NCBI GenBank assembly: GCA_937879855.1
Contig: CALFMO010000069.1
Span: 62,001 to 126,000, forward strand
Source: an uncultured Acidobacteriaceae bacterium
Lineage (GTDB): Bacteria > Acidobacteriota > Terriglobia > Terriglobales > Acidobacteriaceae
Direction: 5' to 3'
Length of the DNA: 64,000 bases
In this document: positions 25,132-33,838 of the stretch, piece by piece
Position numbering within the stretch: position 1 is the first letter of the stretch
How the letters are laid out: the number at the start of each line of letters is the position of its first letter
Program-made: the position numbers and the translations under genes
The notes under the pieces: model-generated
What the model saw: the letters and a program-made list of their open reading frames with translations, nothing else
Database searches by the model: none
What the model was told of the DNA's origin: nothing

Positions 25132-25932
25132 ATGAAATATTGCCGATTTCAATTCAATGGGCAGGCTCAGTACGGATTGGTTGAGTCTGTGAGCGGGCGG
25201 GACGCGATTGTGCGGCTGCTGCTGACTGCTCCCGAAGAAGCCGACGGCGACATGGAAAGCTTGCGCACGCGGCGAATCGAGGCGATTTCGCTGGAGGAGG
25301 CTTCCCTGCTGCCTCCGGTGCGGCCGTCGAAGATCGTTTGCATTGGGCGCAATTATCGCGAGCATGCGGCCGAATTGGGGCACGACGTGCCGCAGGAGCC
25401 GCTGATTTTTCTGAAAGCTACCTCGGCGCTTCTGCCGCCGGGAGGCACGGTGCGGCGTCCGAAAATCTCGCAGCGCGTCGACCATGAGGGCGAGTTGGGC
25501 GTGGTGATTGGTAAGACTTGCTATCAGCCTGCAGCGGATGCGGACATCCGGCAATACATTTTGGGTTACACGTGCGTGAATGACGTCACGGCGCGCGATC
25601 TGCAGAATAAAGACGGGCAGTGGACGCGGGCCAAGGGGTTCGACACGTTTTGTCCGGTGGGGCCGGTCGTGACCGACGAAATTGATCCGTGGGCCGGGAT
25701 AGGCGTGGAAACCCGCGTCAACGGCGAGGTGCGGCAGCAGGGGAACACGCGAGATTTTATTTTTGCGCTTGACGTGGTGATTCGGCACATCGCACAGGCG
25801 ATGACTTTGTTTCCTGGGGATTTGATTCCTACGGGCACTCCTGCAGGCGTGGGGCCACTGGTGGCGGGGGATGCGGTTGAGGTCAGCGTGGAAGGCGTGG
25901 GGACGCTGCGGAATTCGGTTGTGGATGAATAA
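25132..25932 (+). CDS. Fumarylacetoacetate hydrolase (FAH) family protein
   Basis: A 266-residue protein with an N-terminal about 60-residue beta cap and the FAH fold: CIGRNYREHAAELG, PLIFLKATSALLPPGGTV, the metal-binding Glu pair in DHEGELGVVIG, and LGYTCVNDVTARDLQ with KGFDTFCPVGP. Relatives act as acylpyruvate hydrolase, oxaloacetate decarboxylase or 2-keto-acid hydratase/isomerase, needing Mg or Mn. The exact substrate cannot be read from the sequence. Single gene, cytoplasmic. Confidence 0.9.
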   Translation: MKYCRFQFNGQAQYGLVESVSGRDAIVRLLLTAPEEADGDMESLRTRRIEAISLEEASLLPPVRPSKIVCIGRNYREHAAELGHDVPQEPLIFLKATSALLPPGGTVRRPKISQRVDHEGELGVVIGKTCYQPAADADIRQYILGYTCVNDVTARDLQNKDGQWTRAKGFDTFCPVGPVVTDEIDPWAGIGVETRVNGEVRQQGNTRDFIFALDVVIRHIAQAMTLFPGDLIPTGTPAGVGPLVAGDAVEVSVEGVGTLRNSVVDE

Positions 25933-25936
25933 GGTC

Positions 25937-25964
25937 GATTGCAGATTGCAGATTTCAGATTTCA
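25937..25964. repeat. Four tandem 7-base units (GATTGCA x2, GATTTCA x2)
   Basis: Direct tandem copies right after the FAH-family stop codon. About 50 bases on, CTGAAATCAACAATCGAC is a partly inverted copy, so the spacer between these two convergent genes could fold into a long imperfect hairpin. Confidence 0.6.
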
Positions 25965-26018
25965 GAATTTGGCTCGTCTTTTTCAATCAGCAACCTGAAA
26001 TCAACAATCGACAATGCC

Positions 26019-26309
26019 TTACTGCAGCCGGAAGCGTTCCTTCATCAGTCGTTGCAGGCGGGGCTTGTAGAGCAGATCGTAGGCGAGTTCTTTGTCAGGG
26101 AACATGGCTAACGCGGCGCGCTTGGCTCCGGCGGCCAACTCAGAGGCCTCTTCTACCGTGAGATTCGGGTCCTGGCCGATGACCGACATGACCATGCTGA
26201 TCATCACTTGTAGGCGGCGGATTTTTCTAGCTTCCTCTTCGCGCTGAAGAGCTTCCTGCTCCGCGATTGGGAAGTTTGTTTCCGGCCCGGCCTGGCGATG
26301 AATGTTCAT
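26019..26309 (-). CDS. Small conserved-looking protein of unknown function
   Basis: A 96-residue protein from ATG 26309, chosen because GGGGAGACC stands immediately upstream; a GTG 18 bases further out (26327) overlaps that ribosome binding site and is unlikely. The N-terminal half is a charged helix (EQEALQREEEARKIRRLQVM). A middle segment EEASELAAGAKRAALAMFPD and a basic end (KPRLQRLMKERFRLQ) follow. No family recognised. All-helical and cytoplasmic by composition. Confidence 0.65.
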   Translation of the reverse strand: MNIHRQAGPETNFPIAEQEALQREEEARKIRRLQVMISMVMSVIGQDPNLTVEEASELAAGAKRAALAMFPDKELAYDLLYKPRLQRLMKERFRLQ

Positions 26310-26468
26310 GGTCTCCCCTTTTTCCACACCACAGTTTGGATGACGCGACGCGCCCCGGTGTTGCGTCGCTGGTTAAGGCTATTCTGTCGCACTCTCAAAA
26401 GAAAGCAACTACACAAAAGTGCTGATCCAAGTAAGCCCGCGGAATTTTTCTGCCGGAGAAAAGCCCAC

Positions 26469-26508
26469 TTCTCGCAAAGGCCGCGAGAAATGGGGCACCC
26501 GGGGTGCC
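26469..26508. repeat. Two adjacent palindromes
   Basis: TTCTCGC (26469-26475) pairs with GCGAGAA (26483-26489), and immediately after it GGCACCC (26494-26500) pairs with GGGTGCC (26502-26508). They lie in the divergent spacer between the small helical protein and the DUF2007 gene, where promoters are also expected. Confidence 0.6.
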
Positions 26509-26608
26509 TCGCAACCCTTGATGGTGAAGCCGCATCCACCCTCGACGGTAGTAAAATCGTAGTGGTCACATGGATTCGGCGCTGTCCGACTCCGGAATTG
26601 GAGATGTC

Positions 26609-26929
26609 ATGGCAGAAACTGGCAATTCGCCCGCCGACCCGCGGCCGCGTCCGGATCCCAACGAGAAACTGGTGAAGGTGTTTGACTCGGAGGACGAACC
26701 GGAAGCGCTGGTGGTGAAGGGATTGCTCGATTCGGCCGGCATCGACAGCGATCTTACGTCGGCATCGATGGTGCAAGATGCATTTCCCGGTCTAGGTGGA
26801 ATGATTCTTCTCGTGCGCGAAGAGGATGCAGAAGAGGCACGCCGTGTGATCGCCGCAGGTCGCCAGTCGTCGCCCGACGATGAAACCGCGGAGATACCAA
26901 TTACTGAACAGCCGCCACGGAGACCGTAA
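26609..26929 (+). CDS. DUF2007-type putative signal-transducing protein
   Basis: The 106-residue product contains the compact DUF2007-like domain: EKLVKVFDSEDEPEALVVKG, then GGMILLVREEDAEEARRVIA, a ferredoxin-like alpha/beta pattern. ATG 26609 is preferred over 26570 because GGAG lies 5 bases before it. The family is described only as putative signal transduction. Its last 29 bases overlap the end of comEC, which runs toward it. Confidence 0.7.
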   Translation: MAETGNSPADPRPRPDPNEKLVKVFDSEDEPEALVVKGLLDSAGIDSDLTSASMVQDAFPGLGGMILLVREEDAEEARRVIAAGRQSSPDDETAEIPITEQPPRRP

Positions 26930-29546
26930 CGGAGCGGCCGTCGAGATAGAAGGAAACGGCTCCATCGAGATCGGTACGGTAAACGCTGGCTCCCGCGTCT
27001 GACAGACGGGTGAGAACTTCGGTCCGCGGCAAACCAAAAGAATTCCCTGATCCCACGGAGATGATGGCGAACTGGGGCTTGGCCGACGCGACCAGTTCCG
27101 GGGTAGTCGCATTCGAGCTGCCGTGATGCCCGACTTTTACCAGGTTTGCGGTGGGATGATGCAGCGCGGCCACGCGGCGTTCCACCTGCTTTTCAGCATC
27201 TCCCTCCAGCAGAGCCGACGAATCACCGTAGCTCACCCGTAAGACCATCGAATCATTATTCTGCGGTTTGGCGCCGACTGGGCAGTCGCGCGGCGGGAAC
27301 AGCACGCGGATATTGGCCCCGCCGAGGTCGAATTCGTCTCCTTCCCAGTGGCGTACTACTCTCACACCGAGTGCTTCCGCAGTGCTGACCACCTTTTCAA
27401 GGGCGGCACTCGGCGGCAGCAATCCTACCCATAATTCCTTCGGCCGGAAATTTTTCAGCACGGCAATCATTCCACCGATGTGGTCGGAGTGGCCGTGAGT
27501 GATCGCGACGGCGTCAAGGCGCGAAATGCCGCGGGTCCAAAGGTAGGGCGAGACGACGTCTTCGCCGAAATCGAGTTGCGAGCCCCCGGGGCCGATCGGG
27601 CCTCCGGCATCGATCAGCAAGGTGCGGCCTTGCGGCGTGACCAGCAGAGTGGAATCACCCTCGCCGACGTCGATCGAAGTGATCTCCAATATCCCAGAAC
27701 GCGTTCGCTGGGTCGCGGGCACAAAGGCGAGAGCGAGAGACGCTGCGAGGATCGCAACAAGTCCAACGATTGCGAAGGCCGGCCGGCGACGGGCGGCCCA
27801 CATCGCCAGCACCAGCGCGGAGGCGGCCAGCACAATCATGAGGACCGACGGCATGGCCACGCGCAGGTCAGCGAACCGCAGGACTCCGAGTCTCAGCGAG
27901 CCCAGCCCGTGCACGGTGCCGGTGATTCCGTCGAGTGCGAACGTCGTAAGTATTACCGGAACTTTGGCGAGCCATGGAGAGATATATCCCAAGGCCAGCG
28001 CGGTTACGGCCGCAGGCATCATCAACTGCGTCAACGGCACGACGATGAAGTTAGAGGGCAGCCCGATGGTGGTGGCGCGATGGAAGTAATATGCCATGGG
28101 CAAGGCAAGGCCCATCTGCATCACGGCAGAGATGAAGAGCAATTCCCATGCGTGCAGACAGAATGCCGTGATGGTGCGGACGAGGCGCCACGACCATTTT
28201 TTCCCGACAAAACGCGCCAGGCGTGTGGCAATAAACTGCAGGTCCACGCGAAACTGCGCTACTCGCGGGGGAAGTTGTGCGGCATAGTCACGCGAATCCC
28301 AGTTCGCCAGCGCTCGCTTCTGGAGTTGCGAAGTGCGCTGCAAAATGGGGATGCCGATGGCCGCAACGATGAGCACACATACGAAGGTCATTTGAAAGCT
28401 GGCAGTAAAGAGCTGCCGCGGGTCGAAGACAAGCAGTCCCAGCGCCGCTGCGCCGAGCGCGTTGACCATGGCACGGTCGCGGTAGAGCAGGCGCGTGCCC
28501 AGATAGATAGCGCACATCAATGTAGCGCGCCATACCGGAGCGCCAACCTCGGTGGTGAATGCATAGGCGATGCAGAAGGCAACCGTCAGCAGCGTGGCCG
28601 GGATGTCGCCCACGCGCAAGCGGCGCAGAGTCCAGAAGACTACGAACGCCAGAATGCTGACATTCATTCCCGAAACGACGAGGATGTGGTAGGTACCGGA
28701 GCGTTGAAAGTCGACGCGGGTGTCGCGGTCGATGAAAGCGTCTTCGCCAATGACCATGGCATCGATCAGGGCGGCTTCGCGCGGAGGCCAGAGTTCATGC
28801 ACTTTCGCGATGACGCCACGGTGCAGTCGGCTGCGCCATAACGCAATGCGATTGCCGGCAAATCCGTGGAGCCGCTCGACATCTTCCATTTTGGCGGAGC
28901 CCAAGGCCGCGATGTTGCGATCGGCAAGATAACCGCGGTAATCGAAGGCGCCGGGATTGCGAAAATTTCGCGGCGTGCGGAGTTTGCCGACGAAACGGAT
29001 GCGGTCGCCGTAATGAAAGATGGGAACGTTGGACGGAATCGAGTTGGCGTTGTCCCCGGGAATGCCCGAGGACGGGCTGTAGATGTTCAGCCGCACGCCG
29101 GAATGGATGGGTTCGCTCTGGCCGTCTGCGGTTTGCAGTTCTTCGGTTTCGACGTCAACTGTCTGGCGAATCTCCTTGAAGGAGCCCGGCTGCAAGCGAC
29201 CGTCGCGCGTGACATGGGCGATGATTTGCAATTCCTGGCGGTCGGCATAGGGTTGGATAGCGGTGTCGAGTCGCGCGGCTGCATCGTGCGTCTGGATATG
29301 AAGAGCGCCTGCGACAAAGAGTGCTCCCAGGGCCAACAGCCAGCCCAGGCGGAAGCGCCTTACCGCGAAATACGCTGCGGCGGCTATGAATGCTATCCCT
29401 GCAGCAACCCACCAGAGGGCGGGACGCCACTGGTAGAAACCTGCAATCACGCCTAGGGAGTAAGCAACCGCTGCCCACAGCATGGGCTGACGGCTGGCTT
29501 TGAAGTGGACGGCGGGGGGACCGGCGGGAATAGGGATTGCGTTCAT
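26901..29546 (-). CDS. comEC: ComEC/Rec2 DNA-uptake channel
   Basis: The 881-residue protein has the full three-part layout: N-terminal membrane helices with a DUF4131/OB-type soluble part (about 30-240), the Competence domain with many helices (about 265-600; GTYHILVVSGMNVSILAFVV is typical) and a C-terminal metallo-beta-lactamase domain (about 630-875) with AVAITHGHSDHIGGM and VKVGHHGSSNATTPEL. ComEC carries single-stranded DNA across the inner membrane during natural transformation, and the C-terminal domain may degrade the second strand. All metal-binding motifs look intact. Together with the pilin genes at 32.6 kb it suggests competence, though not proof. Confidence 0.95.
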   Translation of the reverse strand: MNAIPIPAGPPAVHFKASRQPMLWAAVAYSLGVIAGFYQWRPALWWVAAGIAFIAAAAYFAVRRFRLGWLLALGALFVAGALHIQTHDAAARLDTAIQPYADRQELQIIAHVTRDGRLQPGSFKEIRQTVDVETEELQTADGQSEPIHSGVRLNIYSPSSGIPGDNANSIPSNVPIFHYGDRIRFVGKLRTPRNFRNPGAFDYRGYLADRNIAALGSAKMEDVERLHGFAGNRIALWRSRLHRGVIAKVHELWPPREAALIDAMVIGEDAFIDRDTRVDFQRSGTYHILVVSGMNVSILAFVVFWTLRRLRVGDIPATLLTVAFCIAYAFTTEVGAPVWRATLMCAIYLGTRLLYRDRAMVNALGAAALGLLVFDPRQLFTASFQMTFVCVLIVAAIGIPILQRTSQLQKRALANWDSRDYAAQLPPRVAQFRVDLQFIATRLARFVGKKWSWRLVRTITAFCLHAWELLFISAVMQMGLALPMAYYFHRATTIGLPSNFIVVPLTQLMMPAAVTALALGYISPWLAKVPVILTTFALDGITGTVHGLGSLRLGVLRFADLRVAMPSVLMIVLAASALVLAMWAARRRPAFAIVGLVAILAASLALAFVPATQRTRSGILEITSIDVGEGDSTLLVTPQGRTLLIDAGGPIGPGGSQLDFGEDVVSPYLWTRGISRLDAVAITHGHSDHIGGMIAVLKNFRPKELWVGLLPPSAALEKVVSTAEALGVRVVRHWEGDEFDLGGANIRVLFPPRDCPVGAKPQNNDSMVLRVSYGDSSALLEGDAEKQVERRVAALHHPTANLVKVGHHGSSNATTPELVASAKPQFAIISVGSGNSFGLPRTEVLTRLSDAGASVYRTDLDGAVSFYLDGRSVTVSVAAVQ

Positions 29547-29558
29547 AAGCTACCGACA

Positions 29559-29580
29559 CCGAGGGGCGGGACGCCCTCGG
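29559..29580. repeat. Palindromic element (CCGAGGG loop CCCTCGG)
   Basis: Perfect 7-base arms with the loop GCGGGACG, located in the 56-base gap between the rRNA methyltransferase stop and the comEC start. It could act as a weak hairpin between the two minus-strand genes; no T-run follows. Confidence 0.6.
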
Positions 29581-29602
29581 GACAGCCGGCAAGGTGCCTG
29601 CG

Positions 29603-30958
29603 CTACTTCAGGGTCAGGTGCACAACGCTTTCCAAGTGGTAGGTTTGTGGAAACAGGTCCACCAGATGCACTTGCTCGACGCGATACCCGGACGCGACCA
29701 AGATCACCAGATCGCGTGCCAGCGTTGCCGGATCGCACGACACATAAATCACGCGTGGCGCGGCCAAGGTCGCCAATAATCGCGCCACGCGTTCTCCCAA
29801 GCCACTGCGGGGCGGGTCTACCACCGCCAGGTCGGGGCTATCGGGGGTATGAGAACGAACTGAGCCCTTCCCGTCTCGCCCCGTATTTTCCGCACGGGCC
29901 AGGTACTGCTCCGTTGTGGCCTGAACTACCTCTCCATTCGATGACTGATTGTAGGCAAGATCGGCTGAGGTTGTCTGTGACGGCTCAACAGAAACGACGT
30001 GATGAAAGTCACCAGCGAGCGCTGTGGAAAACAGGCCGGCGCCGGCATACAGGTCGAGAGCAAGTTCGCCGGATTGGCCGACGGTGACGATCTTCACCAG
30101 TTCATCGATCAAGTAGCGATTGGTTTGAAAGAAAGAGCCGGCGCTTACGCGGTAGGCCGCCCGGTGATTCTGATAGGTGAGGAATGAAGCACCGACAGTG
30201 ACTAACTTTTCCGCCACCCTTGCCTTCCGATCCCCAGGATTGGCTTCGCGGAAGGCTACGACTCCGGCAATTTCGGGAAGCGCGGCTCGCAGTTCCTCCG
30301 CCCACACGCGCACGCTGGCCCGGCGAGCTTCCCCAGCGCATTCGACATCGAGCAGTAGTTGAGTGTCGTCGGCGTTAGCGAAGAACTCAATCTCACGCAC
30401 TCCGTGGGGAACTTTGCCCGCGCGTCCGCTTTGCCAAAGGGACGCGATGCCGCGGTTGATTAGCGGCGAACTGATGGGACATTGCTCCACGGGCAGCAGA
30501 TCGTGCGATGCCAATTTGAAATAGCCCGCTGCAAATTCGGGTTGCACTTGGACTTGCAGGCGCGAGCGGTTGCGATAATTCCACGGAGGCGAAGGATGGA
30601 CCTCGATCTCGAACGGCAGATCGAGCTTGGCGGTGCGACGCAGACTCTCGCGAAGGATCTCTTTCTTGATCTCGAGTTGGTGGTCGTAGCTGGCATGCTG
30701 GTAGTGGCATCCGCCGCACGGACCGAAGTAGGGGCAGACGGGCTGGATGCGATGCGGCGAAGGTTCGATGACGGCTTCAATCTTCGCGCGGGCAAATCCC
30801 GGCTTCTCTTCGGTGATGGCTGCTTGCACCTTTTCTCCTGAGAGGACAAAGGGGACGAACACGGCCTTGCCGCGCGCACGGGCATCATCGGGCGAACTGG
30901 CGGGCAGTCGGGCTAAACCGGCGCCGCCATAGATCATCTTTTCGATCGTTAGGAGCAA
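29603..30958 (-). CDS. rlmD: 23S rRNA (uracil-5-)-methyltransferase, RlmD/RumA type
   Basis: The 451-residue enzyme has a short N-terminal TRAM-like part (residues 1-60), an iron-sulfur motif CPYFGPCGGCHYQHASY at about 75-90, a central domain, and the SAM-binding methyltransferase fold with ALDLYAGAGLFSTALAG. DPPRSGLGERV is followed by VIYVSCDPATLARDL, where the Cys is the nucleophile attacking uracil C6. The TrmA/RlmD/RlmC group makes 5-methyluridine in rRNA or tRNA, and which target is methylated here is not certain. It is upstream of comEC on the same strand, 56 bases apart. Confidence 0.88.
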   Translation of the reverse strand: MLLTIEKMIYGGAGLARLPASSPDDARARGKAVFVPFVLSGEKVQAAITEEKPGFARAKIEAVIEPSPHRIQPVCPYFGPCGGCHYQHASYDHQLEIKKEILRESLRRTAKLDLPFEIEVHPSPPWNYRNRSRLQVQVQPEFAAGYFKLASHDLLPVEQCPISSPLINRGIASLWQSGRAGKVPHGVREIEFFANADDTQLLLDVECAGEARRASVRVWAEELRAALPEIAGVVAFREANPGDRKARVAEKLVTVGASFLTYQNHRAAYRVSAGSFFQTNRYLIDELVKIVTVGQSGELALDLYAGAGLFSTALAGDFHHVVSVEPSQTTSADLAYNQSSNGEVVQATTEQYLARAENTGRDGKGSVRSHTPDSPDLAVVDPPRSGLGERVARLLATLAAPRVIYVSCDPATLARDLVILVASGYRVEQVHLVDLFPQTYHLESVVHLTLK

Positions 30959-31074
30959 GGATTGATTCTACAGTCGGGCAAAGCCTTTAACCGCCGAGAT
31001 CGCGGGGAGGACGCGGAGAAAACCTCGCGGAATGCTAGTGTATCCGACAGCGAATTCAAAAAAATCAAAAAGCG

Positions 31075-31092
31075 GCGGACAGGAGTGTCCGC
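31075..31092. repeat. Palindromic element (GCGGACA GGAG TGTCCGC)
   Basis: Perfect 7-base arms with loop GGAG, 15 bases beyond the stop of the phosphofructokinase gene. The arm GCGGAC matches the element at 6903. Confidence 0.65.
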
Positions 31093-31106
31093 TCCACATT
31101 GCAGCG

Positions 31107-32306
31107 CTACATCTTTTCGCTGGTCATGAGGAACAGCGGCTTCATTTCAAAGCTCTCGTAATGAGGACGGAGGCGGTCGACGTTGTAGTGCTCTTTCACG
31201 TTCACGACTTTCTTAGTGGCTGTCACCGTATCAATGGGGAGATTGTCGTAGCGGCCATTCCGAAGGACGACCAGGCGCCCGTGAATCTTGCCCAGCAACA
31301 GATCCAGGGCCAGATTTCCATAGGCCATGGGTACGATGGAGTCTATAGCGTCGGGATCGCCGCAGCGAACCAAGTAGCCGAGTTTCTGGTTGATCGTGTC
31401 GATCGTTTTACCTTTGTTGTACTTGGGAGAAAGCTCCTTCAGTTTTTCGGAAACGAGGTCACCAATGCCGCCGAGTTTTTTGTGGCCGAAGGCGTCGGTG
31501 GTCTCTGCCTCGAATACCATTTCCCCGCCCTCAAACATCGCTCCTTCAGAAACCAGGACAACCGAATAATGGCTGGGATTCTTCTGGCGGTCTGAGACCA
31601 GCAGTTCGGTGAGGCGCTCAATATCAAACTTGTGCTCAGGGATTACGCAACGGTTCGCAGCTCCAGCCATGGTGGGCACCATGGCGGTGAATCCGGCATA
31701 GCGGCCGAAGACTTCGAGGACGAGAAATCGTTCGTGCGAACCCGCGCTGGTGCGCAGGCTGTTGGTCATGGAAATGGTGCGGGTGACGGCGGTGCTGAAG
31801 CCGATGCAGTAGTCGGTGCCCGGGACATCGTTGTCCATGGTTTTGGGAATGGCGACTACTCTCACGCCTTCCTGGTAGAGCCGCACGCCGTAACTCAGCG
31901 TGTCGTCGCCGCCGATGGGGATGAGGTGGTCGATGCCCAGCCAGTCCAAATTTTTCAAGACTTCGGCGGTCAGGTCGTTCTTTTCGGCGTTATAGGTTGA
32001 CTGCAGGTGAGGCGGAACGCTGGATTTCTTTACTTTGCCGGGATTGGTGCGCGAGGAATGGAGGAACGTGCCGCCGGTGCGGCCGGTGCGATTGACCAGA
32101 TCCTCCGACAAAGTCTGGTAATTTTCGCTGTTGTCGTAGTCCTTTTCGCGGACCATGTCGACCAGTCCCGCCCAGCCGCGACGGATGCCGATTACCTGGC
32201 AGCCTTCGCGTAGAGCGCGTATGGTTACGGCGCGGATGGCGGGGTTGAGGCCGGGAACATCGCCGCCGCCAGTCAGGATTCCGATCACACCTTTTTTTGT
32301 TTTCAC
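31107..32306 (-). CDS. pfp: 6-phosphofructokinase, motif pattern of the pyrophosphate-dependent type
   Basis: The 399-residue protein has the PFK fold: GILTGGGDVPGLNPAIR at the N-terminus, GGDDT at 132-136 and PKTMDND at 154-160, then EVFGRYAGFTA. In ATP-PFKs the equivalents are GGDGS and PGTIDND. An acidic residue in the first motif and Lys in the second are the known markers of pyrophosphate-dependent enzymes, because they block the ATP alpha-phosphate. So PPi, giving a reversible glycolytic step, is the likely phosphoryl donor, though this is inference. It stands alone. Confidence 0.88.
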   Translation of the reverse strand: MKTKKGVIGILTGGGDVPGLNPAIRAVTIRALREGCQVIGIRRGWAGLVDMVREKDYDNSENYQTLSEDLVNRTGRTGGTFLHSSRTNPGKVKKSSVPPHLQSTYNAEKNDLTAEVLKNLDWLGIDHLIPIGGDDTLSYGVRLYQEGVRVVAIPKTMDNDVPGTDYCIGFSTAVTRTISMTNSLRTSAGSHERFLVLEVFGRYAGFTAMVPTMAGAANRCVIPEHKFDIERLTELLVSDRQKNPSHYSVVLVSEGAMFEGGEMVFEAETTDAFGHKKLGGIGDLVSEKLKELSPKYNKGKTIDTINQKLGYLVRCGDPDAIDSIVPMAYGNLALDLLLGKIHGRLVVLRNGRYDNLPIDTVTATKKVVNVKEHYNVDRLRPHYESFEMKPLFLMTSEKM

Positions 32307-32469
32307 TCTGTTCCTCTCTTCATCTTGCGGAAGCAGGATATTCCCCCGTGTGGACTTATTCGCGGGCTGTCGGGGTCAGCTAACTCGATCACATGCCTTT
32401 TAGGAGTAGCTTCGATTCTACGGCATGCCCAGAGAGACCCGTGTTGAATGTCATCGATGAGTGACCATC

Positions 32470-32486
32470 GTAACCGGAGTGGTTAC
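32470..32486. promoter_or_regulatory. Short inverted repeat upstream of the pseudopilin operon
   Basis: GTAACC and GGTTAC flank GGAGT, a 6-base perfect inverted repeat about 115 bases before the first pseudopilin gene. It could be an operator. No convincing promoter boxes were found in the spacer 32307-32600. Confidence 0.3.
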
Positions 32487-32600
32487 AAAAGCCCAATACG
32501 CCGGAATTGGACCGTCGTGCTTTGATTCTTTCCCATCCCAACCCTACGATTGATGCACGTGGGAAGATCCCCCGAGACCGAAATCCGAAGTGTTGCCACT

Positions 32601-33206
32601 ATGCTGGATTCGAAGACACAGAAGAAAACACAGGGCTTTACGCTGCTTGAGCTGATGATCGTGCTGGCTGTGACCGTGATCTTGGGAGCAATCGCGGTGC
32701 CTAAGATGATGGCTACTTTCAACGATATCAGACTGCGATATGTCGCGACTAACCTCAGCGCTCTCTTACAGTCCGCTCGCATTCAATCCGTTAGACGTAA
32801 CACATTTTTTTCAATCCAGCCCGGCGCGCAGGCAGGCGGACCGATCTATTACATCGACAAGCCAGGTACAGCCTATGCGGCAGGGGACACGATGGTGTCG
32901 ATCGACCCCTCCGTAGCCATCACGCAGGGGCCGATTACCGCCGCTCCCAACGCGGGCGCGTTCATCGCCGGCCTGAATTTCGCTGTCGACCCGGCCGCAG
33001 ATCCTCCAAGTTTCAGCGCGCGCGGGCTTCCTTGCATCGGCACTCCGGGCGCATGCCCCCAAGTTGCGGGCCAGGGTTTTGTGATGTTTCTGTCGAGAGC
33101 GGTAGGCAGTGGGAATACACCCTGGATGGCGGTGGTGGTGAACCCCAGCGGACACATTCAGATTTGGAGCTCCGACAGCGCTGGCAACTGGATTCAACGG
33201 GATTGA
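32601..33206 (+). CDS. GspH/FimT-type minor pseudopilin
   Basis: A 201-residue protein with a type IV prepilin leader: MLDSKTQKKTQG then FTLLELMIVLAVTVI, the cut falling after Gly, with Glu at position +5 of the mature chain. ATG 32601 gives a 12-residue leader typical of the class; frames from 32550 would give a long leader. The pattern ALLQSARIQSVRRN and the late GHIQIW segment fit the GspH/FimT group that initiates pilus assembly. First of a four-gene operon (32.6-36.4 kb). Confidence 0.85.
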   Translation: MLDSKTQKKTQGFTLLELMIVLAVTVILGAIAVPKMMATFNDIRLRYVATNLSALLQSARIQSVRRNTFFSIQPGAQAGGPIYYIDKPGTAYAAGDTMVSIDPSVAITQGPITAAPNAGAFIAGLNFAVDPAADPPSFSARGLPCIGTPGACPQVAGQGFVMFLSRAVGSGNTPWMAVVVNPSGHIQIWSSDSAGNWIQRD

Positions 33207-33214
33207 GGAACAAA

Positions 33215-33838
33215 ATGGCTAAATCGCGCAACCATTTACTCGCAGAAACCAGCGCTCGGCTAACCGGCGAGCGCGGCATGACGCTGCTCGAGCTTCTGAT
33301 TGCCATGGCGGTGCTCGCAATTGGGATGACGGGAGCGATGGGGATGGTTCTCGCCGGCATACAATCCGATGCTCGCAATAAGAACGACACCGCCGCGGTG
33401 GTTTTGGACCAGGAAATTCTGGAGCAATTCGCGGCCTATCAGAATTATCCGCAAGTAGGCCAAGCCCTCACCATCGCCGACTGCAGCACTGGAGCCGCGC
33501 GGACCCACCAAGCTGCCGTAGGCGCCGGGGCCGCGCCGGCGGGTAGCGGCGCGACGTTATACACGGCGGGCACAGCTCCCTTTCCGGCAAATGTAGGGGA
33601 CATCGACTGGACCGCAGCTGCTCCCGTGCTCGCGACCGCGGGAACCGTCGGTTACGCCATGGACTACCAAACGTGTAACGGCGATATCTACGAGGTTCGC
33701 TGGAATGTGATGCTGGTGGACGCGCAGAGCAACACCGCCCAGTTGACGGTCTCGGCGCGGCAGCTTTCCGCAGGGGGCAGCCGAATACCTATGCTTTTTT
33801 CGATCCCTACCACCATACGCACAATCATTTACCAGTGA
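33215..33838 (+). CDS. PilV-type minor pseudopilin
   Basis: A 207-residue protein from ATG 33215 (GAGGAACAAA just before it, 8 bases after the previous stop). The prepilin motif is GERG then MTLLELLIAMAVLAIGMTG, with Met in place of Phe as the first mature residue and Glu at +5, as often seen in PilV. The rest is low-complexity Gly/Ala/Thr-rich with a few Cys. Probably part of the pilus-tip minor pilin complex. The longer frame from 33032 is an out-of-frame run over the previous gene. Confidence 0.82.
   Translation: MAKSRNHLLAETSARLTGERGMTLLELLIAMAVLAIGMTGAMGMVLAGIQSDARNKNDTAAVVLDQEILEQFAAYQNYPQVGQALTIADCSTGAARTHQAAVGAGAAPAGSGATLYTAGTAPFPANVGDIDWTAAAPVLATAGTVGYAMDYQTCNGDIYEVRWNVMLVDAQSNTAQLTVSARQLSAGGSRIPMLFSIPTTIRTIIYQ

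Noticed and set aside
25099..25986. Minus-strand frame of 295 codons
   Set aside because: Antisense to the whole FAH-family gene, whose motifs are unmistakable on the plus strand.
27480..28841. Plus-strand open frame of 453 codons
   Set aside because: It lies wholly antisense to comEC, is rich in Arg/Gln/Gly/Asp as expected for a mirrored high-GC frame, and has no recognisable domain.
32505..32525. TTGGACCGTCGTGC as a sigma-54 promoter for the pseudopilin operon
   Set aside because: Only 8 bases separate GG and GC, where 10 are needed.
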